A DNA stretch of 64,000 bases from Hymenobacter sediminicola (GTDB taxonomy: Bacteria > Bacteroidota > Bacteroidia > Cytophagales > Hymenobacteraceae): NCBI RefSeq assembly GCF_014250515.1, contig NZ_CP060202.1:2663001-2727000 (forward strand), in the 5' to 3' direction. The notes beneath the pieces were generated by a model. The model was not told where the DNA came from and did not search any database. It was given only the letters and a program-made list of their open reading frames with translations. Position numbers and translations under genes: made by a program. This document shows positions 1 to 8,865 of this stretch, in pieces; positions within the stretch are counted from its first letter, which is position 1; the number at the start of each line of letters is the position of its first letter.

Positions 1-134
1 TTGCCTGCGTCTACTCCAAGCAGTGGCCGGCGCGCCATTCTCTGGATGTGGCCATGGAATACACTACCCAGCCTTTCATCGTGTCCTTCGACGACCTGGC
101 TACGGCCTATAGCTGGCTGCAACAAACCGGTTAG
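1..134 (+). CDS. C-terminal fragment of an unidentified protein (5' end outside window)
   Basis: The frame starting at base 3 is open from the window edge and ends at TAG 132-134, giving 43 residues with a natural amphipathic composition ending DDLATAYSWLQQTG. The longer overlapping frame that begins at base 1 has a Ser/Pro/Arg-rich shadow composition, so I prefer this one. The tail resembles the last strand and helix of small STAS/SpoIIAA-like proteins, but the fragment is too short for a family call. Confidence 0.5.
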   Translation, partial: ACVYSKQWPARHSLDVAMEYTTQPFIVSFDDLATAYSWLQQTG

Positions 135-499
135 AGGCCGCTATATCCGAGCTGGCTACACGGATACTCCACTGGATGCTGGCAGAGCAGAATACAGGGT
201 TTCAACTCAGGAACAGCGCACGGTTTTGCGGGTTTCCTCGCGCTGTCTCGAACAGGCTGACGGTACTGTAACGCCCCCCGTCTGCAGGAGAGCTGCTCTG
301 GCGCCGGGCGAAACCGGACCAGCGGACCAAGTCTGATGTAACTGATAGTAAGGACAATGCCAGGTGCGCCGCCTGCTGCTTTCTGTTTGAATTGTATCAG
401 AAGCTGTTTGATTCCTGTTTTTCGCCTCGTAGCGAATCCAGGACCTTTGCTGGGCGTAGTTGATAGTGAGTCAACTCAATATCCTAGTACAACTGTCTG
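135..499. other. Intergenic region upstream of the first cupin gene
   Basis: 365 bases without a convincing gene. The one notable element is a 23-base segment (389-411) that matches 2655-2677, upstream of the alcohol dehydrogenase, at 19 positions. A small hairpin (GTTGA/TCAAC, about 458-474) lies just upstream of the cupin start. No clear TAnnTTTG promoter was seen. Confidence 0.5.
389..411 (+). repeat. Copy 1 of a 23-bp element shared with the ADH upstream region
   Basis: The segment around TTGTATCAGAAGCTGTT matches 2655-2677 (TTGTATAAAAAGCTGTT) at 19 of 23 positions. It lies about 90-110 bases upstream of the cupin start. The second copy lies 67-89 bases upstream of the ADH start and directly follows the AraC gene, so an AraC operator is possible. 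This is inference; chance similarity is not excluded. Confidence 0.3.
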
Positions 500-907
500 A
501 TGGAAAACCACATCAACGCCCCTTCCGGCACCCAGCAAGGAGCAGCTGAAAACTTCAACGGCGTTGCGTGGGTGACGCTGCTCACCCAACCCGGCAACCC
601 GACCGACTGCGTAGTCGGCGACGTGACCTTTGAGCCCGGTGCCCGCAACAATTGGCACTCGCACCCAGCCGGCCAGATTCTGGTTGTGACGGCTGGCATG
701 GGCTACTACCAAGAACAGGGCAAGCCAGCCCAACTGTTGCGGCCGGGCGACGCCGTAAGCATAGCACCTGGTGTAGTACACTGGCACGGGGCTACGACTA
801 CCAGTCTGTTTACCCACCTGGCCATCGGCCCAAATTCCAGTCAAGGCATGGCAGACTGGGGCGCCCCCGTCACGGACGAAGAATACCAAGCAGCCCACCG
901 CCCCTAG
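500..907 (+). CDS. Cupin-domain protein (first of two tandem copies)
   Basis: 135-residue single-domain cupin without a signal peptide, so probably cytoplasmic. Cupin motif 1 carries His53, His55 and Gln59 (NWHSHPAGQ); motif 2 carries His94 with a further His96 (VVHWHGA). These are the usual divalent-metal ligands. The fold and length match small carboxymuconolactone-decarboxylase-associated cupins and the cupin hydroxynitrile-lyase-like group, but the substrate cannot be read from sequence. The next gene encodes a close paralogue with an N-terminal signal, followed by an AraC regulator and an alcohol dehydrogenase, which suggests a small-molecule oxidation or detoxification set. ATG at 500 precedes all conserved motifs. 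Confidence 0.88.
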   Translation: MENHINAPSGTQQGAAENFNGVAWVTLLTQPGNPTDCVVGDVTFEPGARNNWHSHPAGQILVVTAGMGYYQEQGKPAQLLRPGDAVSIAPGVVHWHGATTTSLFTHLAIGPNSSQGMADWGAPVTDEEYQAAHRP

Positions 908-1167
908 CCAGCATTTCGGCGCTGGTGAGCATGGGCGGGATTGAGCCGCTGCTGCAGGCACACGTCGGAACGGGCCTGCAGCAACGGGGTGACACAGGCC
1001 CATGTGCAACAGCCAATTGTGCTGGACGAAGCGTTACACCATCACTCTCCCCTCTTTTTAAGGCAGTGCGGCTTGCTAGTGTGGCAATAGTTGCAGTGGC
1101 CGGTTAAAAAACCAAGTATCCGGCTGGCGCGCTTTTGCAGCCTGTTTCACCATCTCACGATTTCCCT

Positions 1168-1674
1168 ATGACCAGCCTTCGAACCGCTCAGATTTTTCTC
1201 GTCCTGAGTACCGTGCTTCTGTTGACTAGCTTCGGGACTAAGCTTCCTCAGCAGACGCAGCCGCCGACGCGTAAAACCACGCAAAACCTCATCTTCCCGA
1301 AAGGCCAGCGGGCCCCAGCTGCCAATTTCACGGGCACCGTTTACCTCTTTCCGTTGGTGCAAGATGATACTACGTTCCATTGTGTGAGCGGCAGCGTCAC
1401 ATTTGAGCCAGGAGCCCGCTCAAACTGGCACACGCATGCTGCCGGCCAGATTCTGCTGGTGACTAATGGCGTGGGCTACTATCAGGAAGCGGGCCAGCCC
1501 ATACGTCTGCTGCGCCAAGGGGATGTCATCAAGGCCCAGCCGGGCGTGAAGCACTGGCACGGGGCCTCGCCACGGCAGGCCATGACGCACATTGCGCTCA
1601 ACGTCAATACCGAGAAGGGCATTGTGACTTGGCTGCAGCCCGTGACAGAACAGGAATACACCAGCTACCGGTAG
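1168..1674 (+). CDS. Exported cupin-domain protein (second tandem copy)
   Basis: 168 residues from ATG 1168; an upstream in-frame start at 1135 would bury the signal sequence. Residues 1-24 form a hydrophobic signal peptide or membrane anchor ([13 protein letters not shown]), so this copy is probably periplasmic or envelope-bound, unlike its neighbour. Cupin ligands are conserved: His88, His90, Gln94 and His129 ([16 protein letters not shown]). Identity to the upstream cupin is high around the motifs, so the pair likely arose by tandem duplication with one copy gaining an export signal. It ends 7 bases before the GTG of the AraC gene, suggesting co-transcription. Substrate unknown. Confidence 0.87.
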   Translation: MTSLRTAQIFLVLSTVLLLTSFGTKLPQQTQPPTRKTTQNLIFPKGQRAPAANFTGTVYLFPLVQDDTTFHCVSGSVTFEPGARSNWHTHAAGQILLVTNGVGYYQEAGQPIRLLRQGDVIKAQPGVKHWHGASPRQAMTHIALNVNTEKGIVTWLQPVTEQEYTSYR

Positions 1675-1681
1675 CCCGCCT

Positions 1682-2656
1682 GTGCCAATGCCCTCCGCGA
1701 AATCCCAACCACTTTCACCGATTCGGAGTTTATACCGACAGCGCCGCCTGATGCTGGCGCTGTCGAATCCAATGCCGCAGCCTCACCTTCTTGCCCAGTC
1801 TTCTGCCCATCCTCTTATCAGTGGCGAAATTTGTGTGGCGACAATGGAGGATGTCCGCCGGGTAATGGGCGCCTTCAGCCGGCGCGACCATTTTAAGGTG
1901 GTGCTGGTGCTGGAAGGAGCAAACGAGCTGCATTACGCTACCCGCAGCTACGCCGTAGACAAGCCAGCCTTGGTGTTTACCAATCGGCTGGTGCCCTACT
2001 CCTGGGAGTTAGTCGAAGGTGGCGGCGACCAGCAGGGCTATGTCTGCGGCTTCACCGAAAGCTTTCTGCATTCGGCTATGCGCGGCGTCAGTCTCAAGGA
2101 ATCGGTACTCTATAAGGTAGATGGCAACCCGGTGTACTTTCTCATCGCCGAGCAGCAGCGCTACCTCGCGCAGATATTTGAGCGGATGCTCCAGGACCAG
2201 GCAACTGATTATCCCCATAAGCACGACCTGCTGCGTAGCCAGCTTTCCCTCATTATTCATGAAGCGGCACAGATGCAGCCGGCCAGTGCGTACCCCCAGC
2301 CCTCAACCAACGCAGCGGAGCGCATCACAGCCCTGTTTTTAACCTTGCTGGACGCGCAGTTTCCGGTGACAACGCCTGCTGACGAGCCCATCCTGAAAAA
2401 TGCCCAGGACTACGCCGACCGCCTGGCCGTGCACGTCAATAGCCTGAACCGGGCGGTGAAGGAAGTCACGGGAAAGTCTACTACCACCCACTTGGCCGAA
2501 CGGCTCGTGCACGAAGCTAAGACGCTGTTGCAGCACACCGACTGGCCCGTGGCCGACATTGCAGACCGCCTCGGCTTCGAGTATGCGACTTACTTCACTC
2601 GCTTCTTCAAGCAGCATACCGGCAGCACGCCGTTGGCCTTCCGCCATCCTGCTTGA
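1682..2656 (+). CDS. AraC-family transcriptional regulator
   Basis: Up to 324 residues. The C-terminal region (about 225-324) is an AraC/XylS double helix-turn-helix: the segment VADIADRLGFEYATYFTRFF followed by KQHTGSTPLAFR is the classic second helix-turn-helix signature. The N-terminal part is a cupin-like effector domain. The start is uncertain: GTG 1682, ATG 1688 and ATG 1751 are all in frame, and the conserved part begins after residue 24, so ATG 1751 is possible. It sits between the cupin pair and the alcohol dehydrogenase and probably regulates one or both. A 23-bp element directly after its stop recurs upstream of the first cupin. Confidence 0.87.
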   Translation: MPMPSAKSQPLSPIRSLYRQRRLMLALSNPMPQPHLLAQSSAHPLISGEICVATMEDVRRVMGAFSRRDHFKVVLVLEGANELHYATRSYAVDKPALVFTNRLVPYSWELVEGGGDQQGYVCGFTESFLHSAMRGVSLKESVLYKVDGNPVYFLIAEQQRYLAQIFERMLQDQATDYPHKHDLLRSQLSLIIHEAAQMQPASAYPQPSTNAAERITALFLTLLDAQFPVTTPADEPILKNAQDYADRLAVHVNSLNRAVKEVTGKSTTTHLAERLVHEAKTLLQHTDWPVADIADRLGFEYATYFTRFFKQHTGSTPLAFRHPA

Positions 2657-2677
2657 TTTGTATAAAAAGCTGTTCGA
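2655..2677 (+). repeat. Copy 2 of the 23-bp element, upstream of ADH
   Basis: Matches 389-411 at 19 of 23 bases and overlaps the last bases of the AraC stop codon. It lies 67-89 bases upstream of the ADH start, a plausible distance for an activator site. Confidence 0.3.
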
Positions 2678-2743
2678 CAGCTATTCGCCAACGACCTCAA
2701 CTGACGGGCACTTTTACCACTTCACTCATTTAGCCAGCCTACC

Positions 2744-3784
2744 ATGATACCAGCCAAAGGTTACGCAGCACAAAGCCCGACCACAGACCCCGCCCCTTGG
2801 AACTTCGAGCGCCGTGACGTCGGGCCGCACGATGTGCAGATTGAAATCTTGTTCTGCGGCGTCTGCCACTCCGACCTGCACCAAATCCGCAATGAGTGGT
2901 TTCCGGGCATCTTCCCGATGGTGCCGGGTCACGAAATCGTGGGCCGCATTACCAAAGTGGGCGAACATGTGAAGAAATTCAAAGTAGCTGAGTTGGCCGG
3001 CGTAGGCTGTATGGTAGATTCCTGCCAGGTCTGCGTAAACTGTAAGGACGGGCTGGAGCAATACTGTCTGGAAGGCAATACCCAGACTTACAACAACCTC
3101 GGCCGCGACGGAGCACCCACCTACGGCGGCTACTCCAACACCATTGTGGTGCGTGAGGAATTTGTGGTGCACGTATCGGAGAAGCTGGATCTGGCCGCGG
3201 TGGCCCCGCTGCTTTGTGCCGGCATCACCACATACTCGCCGCTACGCTACTGGAAAGTGGGTGCCGGCCATAAGCTGGCCGTGGTTGGGCTGGGCGGCCT
3301 GGGCCACATGGGTGTGAAGTTTGGTGTGGCCTTCGGCGCGGACGTGACCGTGCTGAGCACCTCCCCTTCTAAGGAAGCCGACGCTAAGGCCCTCGGTGCT
3401 CATCATTTCGTGGTGACCAAGGACGAAGCCCAGTTGGAAGCCGTAAAAGGCTCCTTTGACTTCATTCTCGACACCGTAGCAGCCGACCACGACATTCCGC
3501 TGTACCTGTCGCTGCTCAAAACCAGCGGCACCCACATCTTGGTTGGAGCTCCGCCTAAACCCATGGAAATTCCTGCCTTTGCACTTATTCCGGGCCGTAA
3601 AAGCGTGTCTGGCTCTACCATCGGCGGCATTGCCGAAACTCAGGAAATGTTGGATTTCTGCGCCGAGCACAACATCGTTTCCGATATCGAGCTGATTGAC
3701 ATCAAGGACATTGCCGCTGCTTATGAGCGGATGGTAAAAGGGGATGTGCGCTACCGCTTCGTCATCGACTTGGCTACGCTGTAA
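2744..3784 (+). CDS. Zinc-dependent alcohol dehydrogenase, NAD(P)+ (CAD/YahK type)
   Basis: 346-residue medium-chain dehydrogenase, a normal length for the family. Catalytic zinc ligands are Cys38 (in CGVCHSD), His63-Glu64 (PGHE) and Cys157 (PLLCAG). The structural zinc site is Cys94, Cys97, Cys100 and Cys108. A Rossmann motif GLGGLG at 181-186 binds the nucleotide cofactor. The closest recognisable subgroup is the cinnamyl-alcohol/YahK-like broad-specificity aldehyde reductases. It would interconvert aldehydes and primary alcohols in the cytoplasm. It follows the AraC regulator with an 87-base gap, so it may be controlled by it. One oddity is KVAELAGVGCMVDSC at 80-94, where most relatives have a short DxVGVG segment; this is conservative. 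Confidence 0.93.
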   Translation: MIPAKGYAAQSPTTDPAPWNFERRDVGPHDVQIEILFCGVCHSDLHQIRNEWFPGIFPMVPGHEIVGRITKVGEHVKKFKVAELAGVGCMVDSCQVCVNCKDGLEQYCLEGNTQTYNNLGRDGAPTYGGYSNTIVVREEFVVHVSEKLDLAAVAPLLCAGITTYSPLRYWKVGAGHKLAVVGLGGLGHMGVKFGVAFGADVTVLSTSPSKEADAKALGAHHFVVTKDEAQLEAVKGSFDFILDTVAADHDIPLYLSLLKTSGTHILVGAPPKPMEIPAFALIPGRKSVSGSTIGGIAETQEMLDFCAEHNIVSDIELIDIKDIAAAYERMVKGDVRYRFVIDLATL

Positions 3785-3800
3785 CCACTACTAAACAGGC

Positions 3801-4250
3801 ATGAAACGACCGTCGTTGCCACTACTGCTCCTATTGCTGCTGTTGAGTGGCACCGGGGCGTGTGAAAACGATTCCTCTGAGCCCGCCAATTTGCCTACGA
3901 TGAGCACCCGACTTCGCATTCGGATTGGTTCCGACACCTTCACCGCTACCCTGTTCGACAATCCTTCTTCCGCGGCCTTCGTAGCCCGGCTGCCTCTCAC
4001 CGTTGCAATGAGTGAGCTAAACAGCAACGAGAAGTATTACGACTTCGCGACTGGCCTGCCAACCAATGCCACCAATCCTGGCACCATTCAGGCAGGCGAT
4101 TTGATGCTGTATGGTAGTGAAACACTGGTTCTGTTTTACAAAAGCGTTGCCACCTCCTACCGCTACACACGGCTAGGGCGCATTGATAACCCCGCGAGAC
4201 TAGCGGCGGCTCTGGGGGCTGGCAGCGTCACCGTAACATTCGAACTATAA
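3801..4250 (+). CDS. Cyclophilin-like-fold lipoprotein
   Basis: 149 residues. A leucine-only signal segment ends at a putative lipidation Cys21 (SGTGAC); Thr at -3 makes the lipobox atypical. The mature part (IRIGSDTFTATLFDNPSSAAFVARLPLTV, then a YDFATGLP-like segment and VLFYKS) matches the bacterial cyclophilin-like beta-barrel family (Cyclophil_like2), whose molecular role is not established. Most such proteins are exported. It follows the ADH by 16 bases and may belong to the same transcript. Confidence 0.75.
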   Translation: MKRPSLPLLLLLLLLSGTGACENDSSEPANLPTMSTRLRIRIGSDTFTATLFDNPSSAAFVARLPLTVAMSELNSNEKYYDFATGLPTNATNPGTIQAGDLMLYGSETLVLFYKSVATSYRYTRLGRIDNPARLAAALGAGSVTVTFEL

Positions 4251-4375
4251 GTGCGGCAACCCGCGCACTTGCTCACGTGCAGCAGACGCAGGACACGGGC
4301 ATTTTGCTCTTCACTAATAGCCTAGCAAGGACAGCAACGACCATTTACCGACTATCGACCGGGTCTTTCAAAGCC

Positions 4376-4948
4376 ATGAAGAATCTACCAAAAACAATTT
4401 TTGAGCGGGATTTGGCTGGTGAAATCATCCGGCTCGACGACCCAGAATACCCGCAGATTTACGCCGTCATTCGCAAAGCCATCCATATTACCTCTCAACT
4501 CAATTCTATGATGGTGGATGATGAGGACGAGGTTCGGCGCGTTTTCAGCGAGCTGATCAACCAAGAGGTAGACAAAACCTTTTTCCTGATTCCGCCTTTC
4601 TACACGGACTTCGGCCACAACATCCGGATTGGCAAAAACGTGTTCGTGAATTTCGACTGCGTGTTCATGGACCGTGGCGGAATTACATTGGAAGACAACG
4701 TCTTGGTGGGTCCGAAAGTGAGTCTGATTACTACCAACCACCCACTGGAGCCCGCGCAACGTAAAAGCACCTATTCCAAGCCTATTCTTATACAGAAGAA
4801 TGCCTGGATTGGGGCTAATGCCACGGTCATGCCCGGCATTACCATCGGAGAAAATGCGGTAGTAGCGGCTGGTGCAGTTGTCACGAAGGATGTGGCGGCC
4901 AACACTATTGTAGCGGGCGTACCGGCCCGTGTGGTAAAGAAAATCTAA
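4376..4948 (+). CDS. Sugar O-acetyltransferase, hexapeptide-repeat family (maltose/galactoside type)
   Basis: 190 residues from ATG 4376; an upstream in-frame start at 4277 adds 33 residues without conservation. The C-terminal half consists of left-handed beta-helix hexapeptide repeats (IRIGKNVFVNFDC, ITLEDNVLVGP, IGANATVMPG, IGENAVVAAGAVVTKDV). The catalytic His is expected in TTNHPLEP, as in LacA/Maa. The N-terminal helical segment is typical of maltose acetyltransferases. It would transfer acetyl from acetyl-CoA to a sugar hydroxyl in the cytoplasm. Sugar specificity cannot be assigned. Confidence 0.88.
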   Translation: MKNLPKTIFERDLAGEIIRLDDPEYPQIYAVIRKAIHITSQLNSMMVDDEDEVRRVFSELINQEVDKTFFLIPPFYTDFGHNIRIGKNVFVNFDCVFMDRGGITLEDNVLVGPKVSLITTNHPLEPAQRKSTYSKPILIQKNAWIGANATVMPGITIGENAVVAAGAVVTKDVAANTIVAGVPARVVKKI

Positions 4949-5010
4949 CGTATACTCATGCTTGGCGGGCCAAACCGGCGCTTTCTACCTGCCTTTATTT
5001 CCTTTTCGTC

Positions 5011-5637
5011 ATGAATACTGAACCCGAAAACGCAAGTCCTCACGATGACTCGCGACGCACGTTTCTTAAACAGTCGACGCTGCTGACTGCCATGGCTCTG
5101 GTGCCGGGCCCGGTAGTATCGGCTGCCGAGGCCAAGTTGGACGAGCGGGTGGCTGAGGCCATTGAGCAAGTACCGCTGAGCCTGAAAGTGAATGGCAAAA
5201 AGCTGAAGCTTTCGGTAGAACCCCGCACGACGCTACTCGACCTGTTGCGTGAGCAACTGCACCTGAACGGCACTAAAAAAGGCTGCGACTATGGCCAGTG
5301 TGGGGCCTGCACTGTGCACGTGGATGGCCAGCGGGTAAACAGCTGTCTGAGCTTCGCGGTGATGCACGACGGCAAGGAAATCACCACCATTGAGGGCCTA
5401 GCCGACGGCGACAAGCTGCACCCCATGCAGGAGGCGTTTGTGAAGCACGACGGCTTTCAGTGTGGCTACTGCACGCCCGGCCAGATTATGAGTGCCGTGG
5501 CCTGTGTGCGTGAAGGCCACGCCGGCTCTGAAGGTGAAATACGGGAGTATATGAGTGGCAACATCTGCCGCTGCGGAGCTTACTCAAACATCGTGGCGGC
5601 CATCCAGGACGTGAAGAAGGGAGGACAAAAGGTATGA
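5011..5637 (+). CDS. Molybdenum hydroxylase, [2Fe-2S] small subunit (PaoA/IorA-like)
   Basis: 208 residues. The N-terminus carries a twin-arginine signal (SRRTFLKQS, Arg15-Arg16) and a hydrophobic stretch to about residue 38, so the assembled complex is probably exported folded. Two iron-sulfur clusters are clear: a plant-ferredoxin-type set Cys92, Cys97, Cys100 and Cys112, and a second set Cys151, Cys154, Cys186 and Cys188 (CGYCTPG, CRCGA). This is the xanthine oxidase family architecture. It overlaps the FAD subunit by four bases (ATGA), indicating translational coupling. Gene order and the 4Fe-4S site in the next subunit point to a periplasmic aldehyde oxidoreductase of the PaoABC type. 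Confidence 0.94.
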   Translation: MNTEPENASPHDDSRRTFLKQSTLLTAMALVPGPVVSAAEAKLDERVAEAIEQVPLSLKVNGKKLKLSVEPRTTLLDLLREQLHLNGTKKGCDYGQCGACTVHVDGQRVNSCLSFAVMHDGKEITTIEGLADGDKLHPMQEAFVKHDGFQCGYCTPGQIMSAVACVREGHAGSEGEIREYMSGNICRCGAYSNIVAAIQDVKKGGQKV

Positions 5638-6617
5638 ACCAGTTCCAGTACAGCCGCCCTACCAAGCAGCAGGCCGCCATCGACGCAGTTGCCAAGGACC
5701 CCAATGCCGCCTTTATTGCGGGTGGCACCAACCTCGTGGATTTGATGAAACGCGGGGTAACAAGCCCGCAGAAGCTGGTTGACATCAACCGCCTGCCATT
5801 AGGCAAGATTGAGTCCCAGAACAACGGATTGCGTATTGGCGCTCTGGCCCTGAACTCGGCCGTAGCTGAGGACCGGCAGGTGCGTGAGAAGCAGCCGCTC
5901 CTAGCCTTAGCCCTGAATGCCGGAGCCTCGCCGCAGCTGCGCAATATGGCTACCGTAGGTGGAAACATGCTGCAGCGCACCCGTTGCGCTTACTTCTACG
6001 ATACTACCATGCCGTGCAACAAGCGCCAACCCGGTACCGGCTGCGGCGCGCTGGAAGGCGTTAACCGGATGCACGCCATCTTCGGCTTTTCAGATAAGTG
6101 TATTGCCGTGCACCCCTCCGATATGAGCGTGGCGCTGGTAGCCCTAGATGCAGTGGTGCAGGTAAGTGGCCCTAAAGGCAACCGCAGCATTCCCTTCGCC
6201 GACTTCCACCGCCTGCCCGGCGACACGCCCGAAAAGGACACTAATCTTGCGCCTGGGGAGCTGATAACAGCCGTGGACGTGCCGGATGGTCCTTTCACCA
6301 AGCATGTGCACTACCAAAAGGTGCGCGAGCGGGCCAGCTACGCTTTTGCGTTGCTTTCCGTAGCAGCAGCGCTGGACATCGACGGCAGCAATATTATTAA
6401 AGCGGCGCGGCTGGCCATGGGCGGCGTGGCCCATAAGCCCTGGCGTCTCACAACTGCTGAGCAGATGTTAGTTGGCAAGCCGGCTACCGAAGAAACATTC
6501 CGGCAGGCGGCCGATGTGGCTATGCAGGGCGCCAAGTCTTTCAAGCACAATGCCTATAAGCTCAAGCTTGGCCCTAATGCAATTGTCCAGGCGCTTAAAA
6601 CCGCCGCAGCCGCTTAA
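5634..6617 (+). CDS. Molybdenum hydroxylase, FAD-binding medium subunit (PaoB-like)
   Basis: 327 residues. The N-terminal FAD-binding motif FIAGGTNLVDLMK (27-39) and the second flavin loop TVGGNMLQRT (107-116) are intact. An insertion with Cys118, Cys128, Cys137 and Cys156 (RCAYFYD, PCNKR, GTGC, KCIAVHPSD) matches the extra [4Fe-4S] cluster of PaoB and of 4-hydroxybenzoyl-CoA reductase beta. The C-terminal CO-dehydrogenase flavoprotein domain follows. No signal peptide is present, so export would rely on the Tat signal of the small subunit. It starts inside the previous stop codon and is followed 13 bases later by the large subunit. Confidence 0.93.
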   Translation: MNQFQYSRPTKQQAAIDAVAKDPNAAFIAGGTNLVDLMKRGVTSPQKLVDINRLPLGKIESQNNGLRIGALALNSAVAEDRQVREKQPLLALALNAGASPQLRNMATVGGNMLQRTRCAYFYDTTMPCNKRQPGTGCGALEGVNRMHAIFGFSDKCIAVHPSDMSVALVALDAVVQVSGPKGNRSIPFADFHRLPGDTPEKDTNLAPGELITAVDVPDGPFTKHVHYQKVRERASYAFALLSVAAALDIDGSNIIKAARLAMGGVAHKPWRLTTAEQMLVGKPATEETFRQAADVAMQGAKSFKHNAYKLKLGPNAIVQALKTAAAA

Positions 6618-6630
6618 CCCCGATTTTGTT

Positions 6631-8865
6631 ATGAAAACCCCAGAAAAGCAAATCGGAGCGCCGATGAACCGGGTAGATGGCCGCCTGAAAGTGACCGGTG
6701 CGGCCACCTATTCGGCTGAATACGAGCTGCCCGGCATCACCTATGCCGTGCTCGTGGGCAGCGCCATCACCAAAGGCCGCATTACGGGCATCGACAGCAA
6801 GGCCGCTGAGCGAGCCCCTGGCGTGCTGGCCGTCATCACCCACTTCAACTCGCCCAAAGTACCGGGCTTCGATACGGCAGGCAAGGACCCGTCTCAGCCG
6901 GCCACAGTTGGCGGGCCGATTAAGATATTTCACGACGATAAAATTCGCTTCAACGACCAGCCAATTGCCATTGTGGTGGCCGATACGCTGGAGCGGGCCC
7001 GCTTTGCTGCACGGCTGGTAAAAGGGCAGTACGCACCGGAAAAGCACCAGACCAACCTGGAGGCCAGCAAGCCCCAGGCTTTCCTCCCAACTTCGGCCAA
7101 GAAGAATCCGAAGAACCCCATGAACGACTACCAGCGGGGAAAGGCGGATGCGTATAAGGCTGGCGCTATCAAGCTGGAACAGGACTATGTGATTCCGACC
7201 GAGGTGCACCATCCGATGGAGCTCCAGGCCATTACGGCGCACTGGGAAGCGCCCGACCGCCTAACAATTTACGACAAGACGCAGGGCACCATGGCCACCC
7301 GGCGCGACTTTGCCAAAGAATGGGGCTTGCCCGAAGAAAACGTAAAGGTCATTGCCACATTCGTGGGCGGTGCTTTCGGCAACGCGCTGCACAGCTGGCC
7401 CCACGAGTCAGCTGCCATCATGGCGGCTAAAGTGGTGAATAGGCCGGTGAAGCTGATGCTGACCCGCGAGCAGATGTTCACGATGGTGGGCTACCGGCCC
7501 TACACTTGGCAGAAAATTGGGATGAGCGCCACGGCTGATGGCAAAATCACGGCTATTACGCACGAGAGCATCGGCCAGACGTCCAGCTACGAGGAGTTCA
7601 CCGAATCGACGCTGGCCCAGACGCGCATGATGTATCAGTCGCCTAATCTGACCACGCGCTACCGTCTGGCCTCCCTTGATATCGGCTCGCCCATCTGGAT
7701 GCGCGGCCCGGGCGAGGCGACCGGCGCGTTTGCGCTGGAGTCCGCTATGGATGAAATGGCGCACCAGTTGGGCATTGATCCGCTGGAATTCCGGCTGCGC
7801 AACTACACCGATACTGACCCCGAAAACGGCAAGCCGTGGAGCACTAAGTTTTTGAAGGAATGCTACCAACTGGGTGCTGACCGTATTGGTTGGAACAAGC
7901 GCCAGCTGAAGCCCGGCAGCGTACGAGACGGCGACTGGCAGGTGGGCTACGGCATGGGCGTGGGTACGTTCGGGGCGCACCGGGGCGCGGCTACTGTAGG
8001 CGCCCAGCTGTTGCCCAATGGCACGGTGCTGCTCCAGTGTGCCACCACCGACATTGGCCCGGGCACCGGCACCGTAATGACGCAAATTGCGGCCGACACG
8101 CTTGGTATGGACCCGCAGAAAATCCGGTTCGAGTTGGGCAACTCTTCTTTCCCGAAGGCGGGCACGCAAGGTGGCTCCTCCACTGTGAATAGCGTGGGTC
8201 CGGCCACGCAGCAGGCCTGCCTGGCCCTGAAGGACAAGCTGCGGCAGTTGGCGGCGGTAGGCAGCGCGGCTTTTGCCTCGGCTAAGAAAGAGGATATCAT
8301 CCTGACAGATGGGTACCTCACGCTGGCCAGTAACTCCACTGCCCGCGTACCCTACGCCGAATTATTGAAGCAAGCCGGCGGCACAGCCGTAGCTGTGGAA
8401 GCCAAGCCCGATGGTGCCGGTCAGAAGTATTCCATGTACTCGTTTTCGGTACATTTTGCCGAGGTGCGGGTGCATGTGCTTACCGGCGAGGTGCGGGTGA
8501 GCAAACTGGTTTCCTGCGCCGATGCAGGCACCATCGTTAACGAGAAAACCGCCGCCAACCAGATGAAAGGCGGCGCGGTAGGCGGTATTGGCATGGCCCT
8601 GATGGAGCATGCCATCATCGACGACCGGTACGGCCGCTACATCACCAAAGACTTCGCCGATTATCACGTCCCGGTAAATGCCGACTCGCCCGACATTCAG
8701 GTGGCATTTGTGAACCAGCCTGACCCGCACGTCAACGCGTTGGGCACGAAGGGCATTGGGGAAATTGCCACTATTGGTGTGGCTCCTGCTATTGCCAATG
8801 CGGTGTTCAATGCCACCGGCAAGCGGGTGCGGGAGTTGCCCATCACCCCCGACAAGCTGGTGTAG
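6631..8865 (+). CDS. Molybdenum hydroxylase, molybdopterin-binding large subunit (PaoC-like)
   Basis: 744 residues from ATG 6631; the longer frame upstream overlaps the FAD gene and lacks conservation. Domain order is the a/b hammerhead (about 18-140) and then molybdopterin-binding domains 1 and 2. The catalytic base is the Glu of GIGEIATIG, about residue 711. Glycine-rich cofactor loops are present (FVGGAFGN, RGPGEATGAFALE, GTQGGSSTVNS). The length is close to E. coli PaoC, much shorter than fused xanthine dehydrogenases. It would hydroxylate an aldehyde or N-heterocycle. The accessory insertion chaperone (PaoD/XdhC) is not encoded within the window. Confidence 0.94.
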   Translation: MKTPEKQIGAPMNRVDGRLKVTGAATYSAEYELPGITYAVLVGSAITKGRITGIDSKAAERAPGVLAVITHFNSPKVPGFDTAGKDPSQPATVGGPIKIFHDDKIRFNDQPIAIVVADTLERARFAARLVKGQYAPEKHQTNLEASKPQAFLPTSAKKNPKNPMNDYQRGKADAYKAGAIKLEQDYVIPTEVHHPMELQAITAHWEAPDRLTIYDKTQGTMATRRDFAKEWGLPEENVKVIATFVGGAFGNALHSWPHESAAIMAAKVVNRPVKLMLTREQMFTMVGYRPYTWQKIGMSATADGKITAITHESIGQTSSYEEFTESTLAQTRMMYQSPNLTTRYRLASLDIGSPIWMRGPGEATGAFALESAMDEMAHQLGIDPLEFRLRNYTDTDPENGKPWSTKFLKECYQLGADRIGWNKRQLKPGSVRDGDWQVGYGMGVGTFGAHRGAATVGAQLLPNGTVLLQCATTDIGPGTGTVMTQIAADTLGMDPQKIRFELGNSSFPKAGTQGGSSTVNSVGPATQQACLALKDKLRQLAAVGSAAFASAKKEDIILTDGYLTLASNSTARVPYAELLKQAGGTAVAVEAKPDGAGQKYSMYSFSVHFAEVRVHVLTGEVRVSKLVSCADAGTIVNEKTAANQMKGGAVGGIGMALMEHAIIDDRYGRYITKDFADYHVPVNADSPDIQVAFVNQPDPHVNALGTKGIGEIATIGVAPAIANAVFNATGKRVRELPITPDKLV

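Noticed and set aside
135-336. Plus-strand frame from base 1 to 336
   Set aside because: Composition is shadow-like; the alternate frame ending at 134 has natural protein character.
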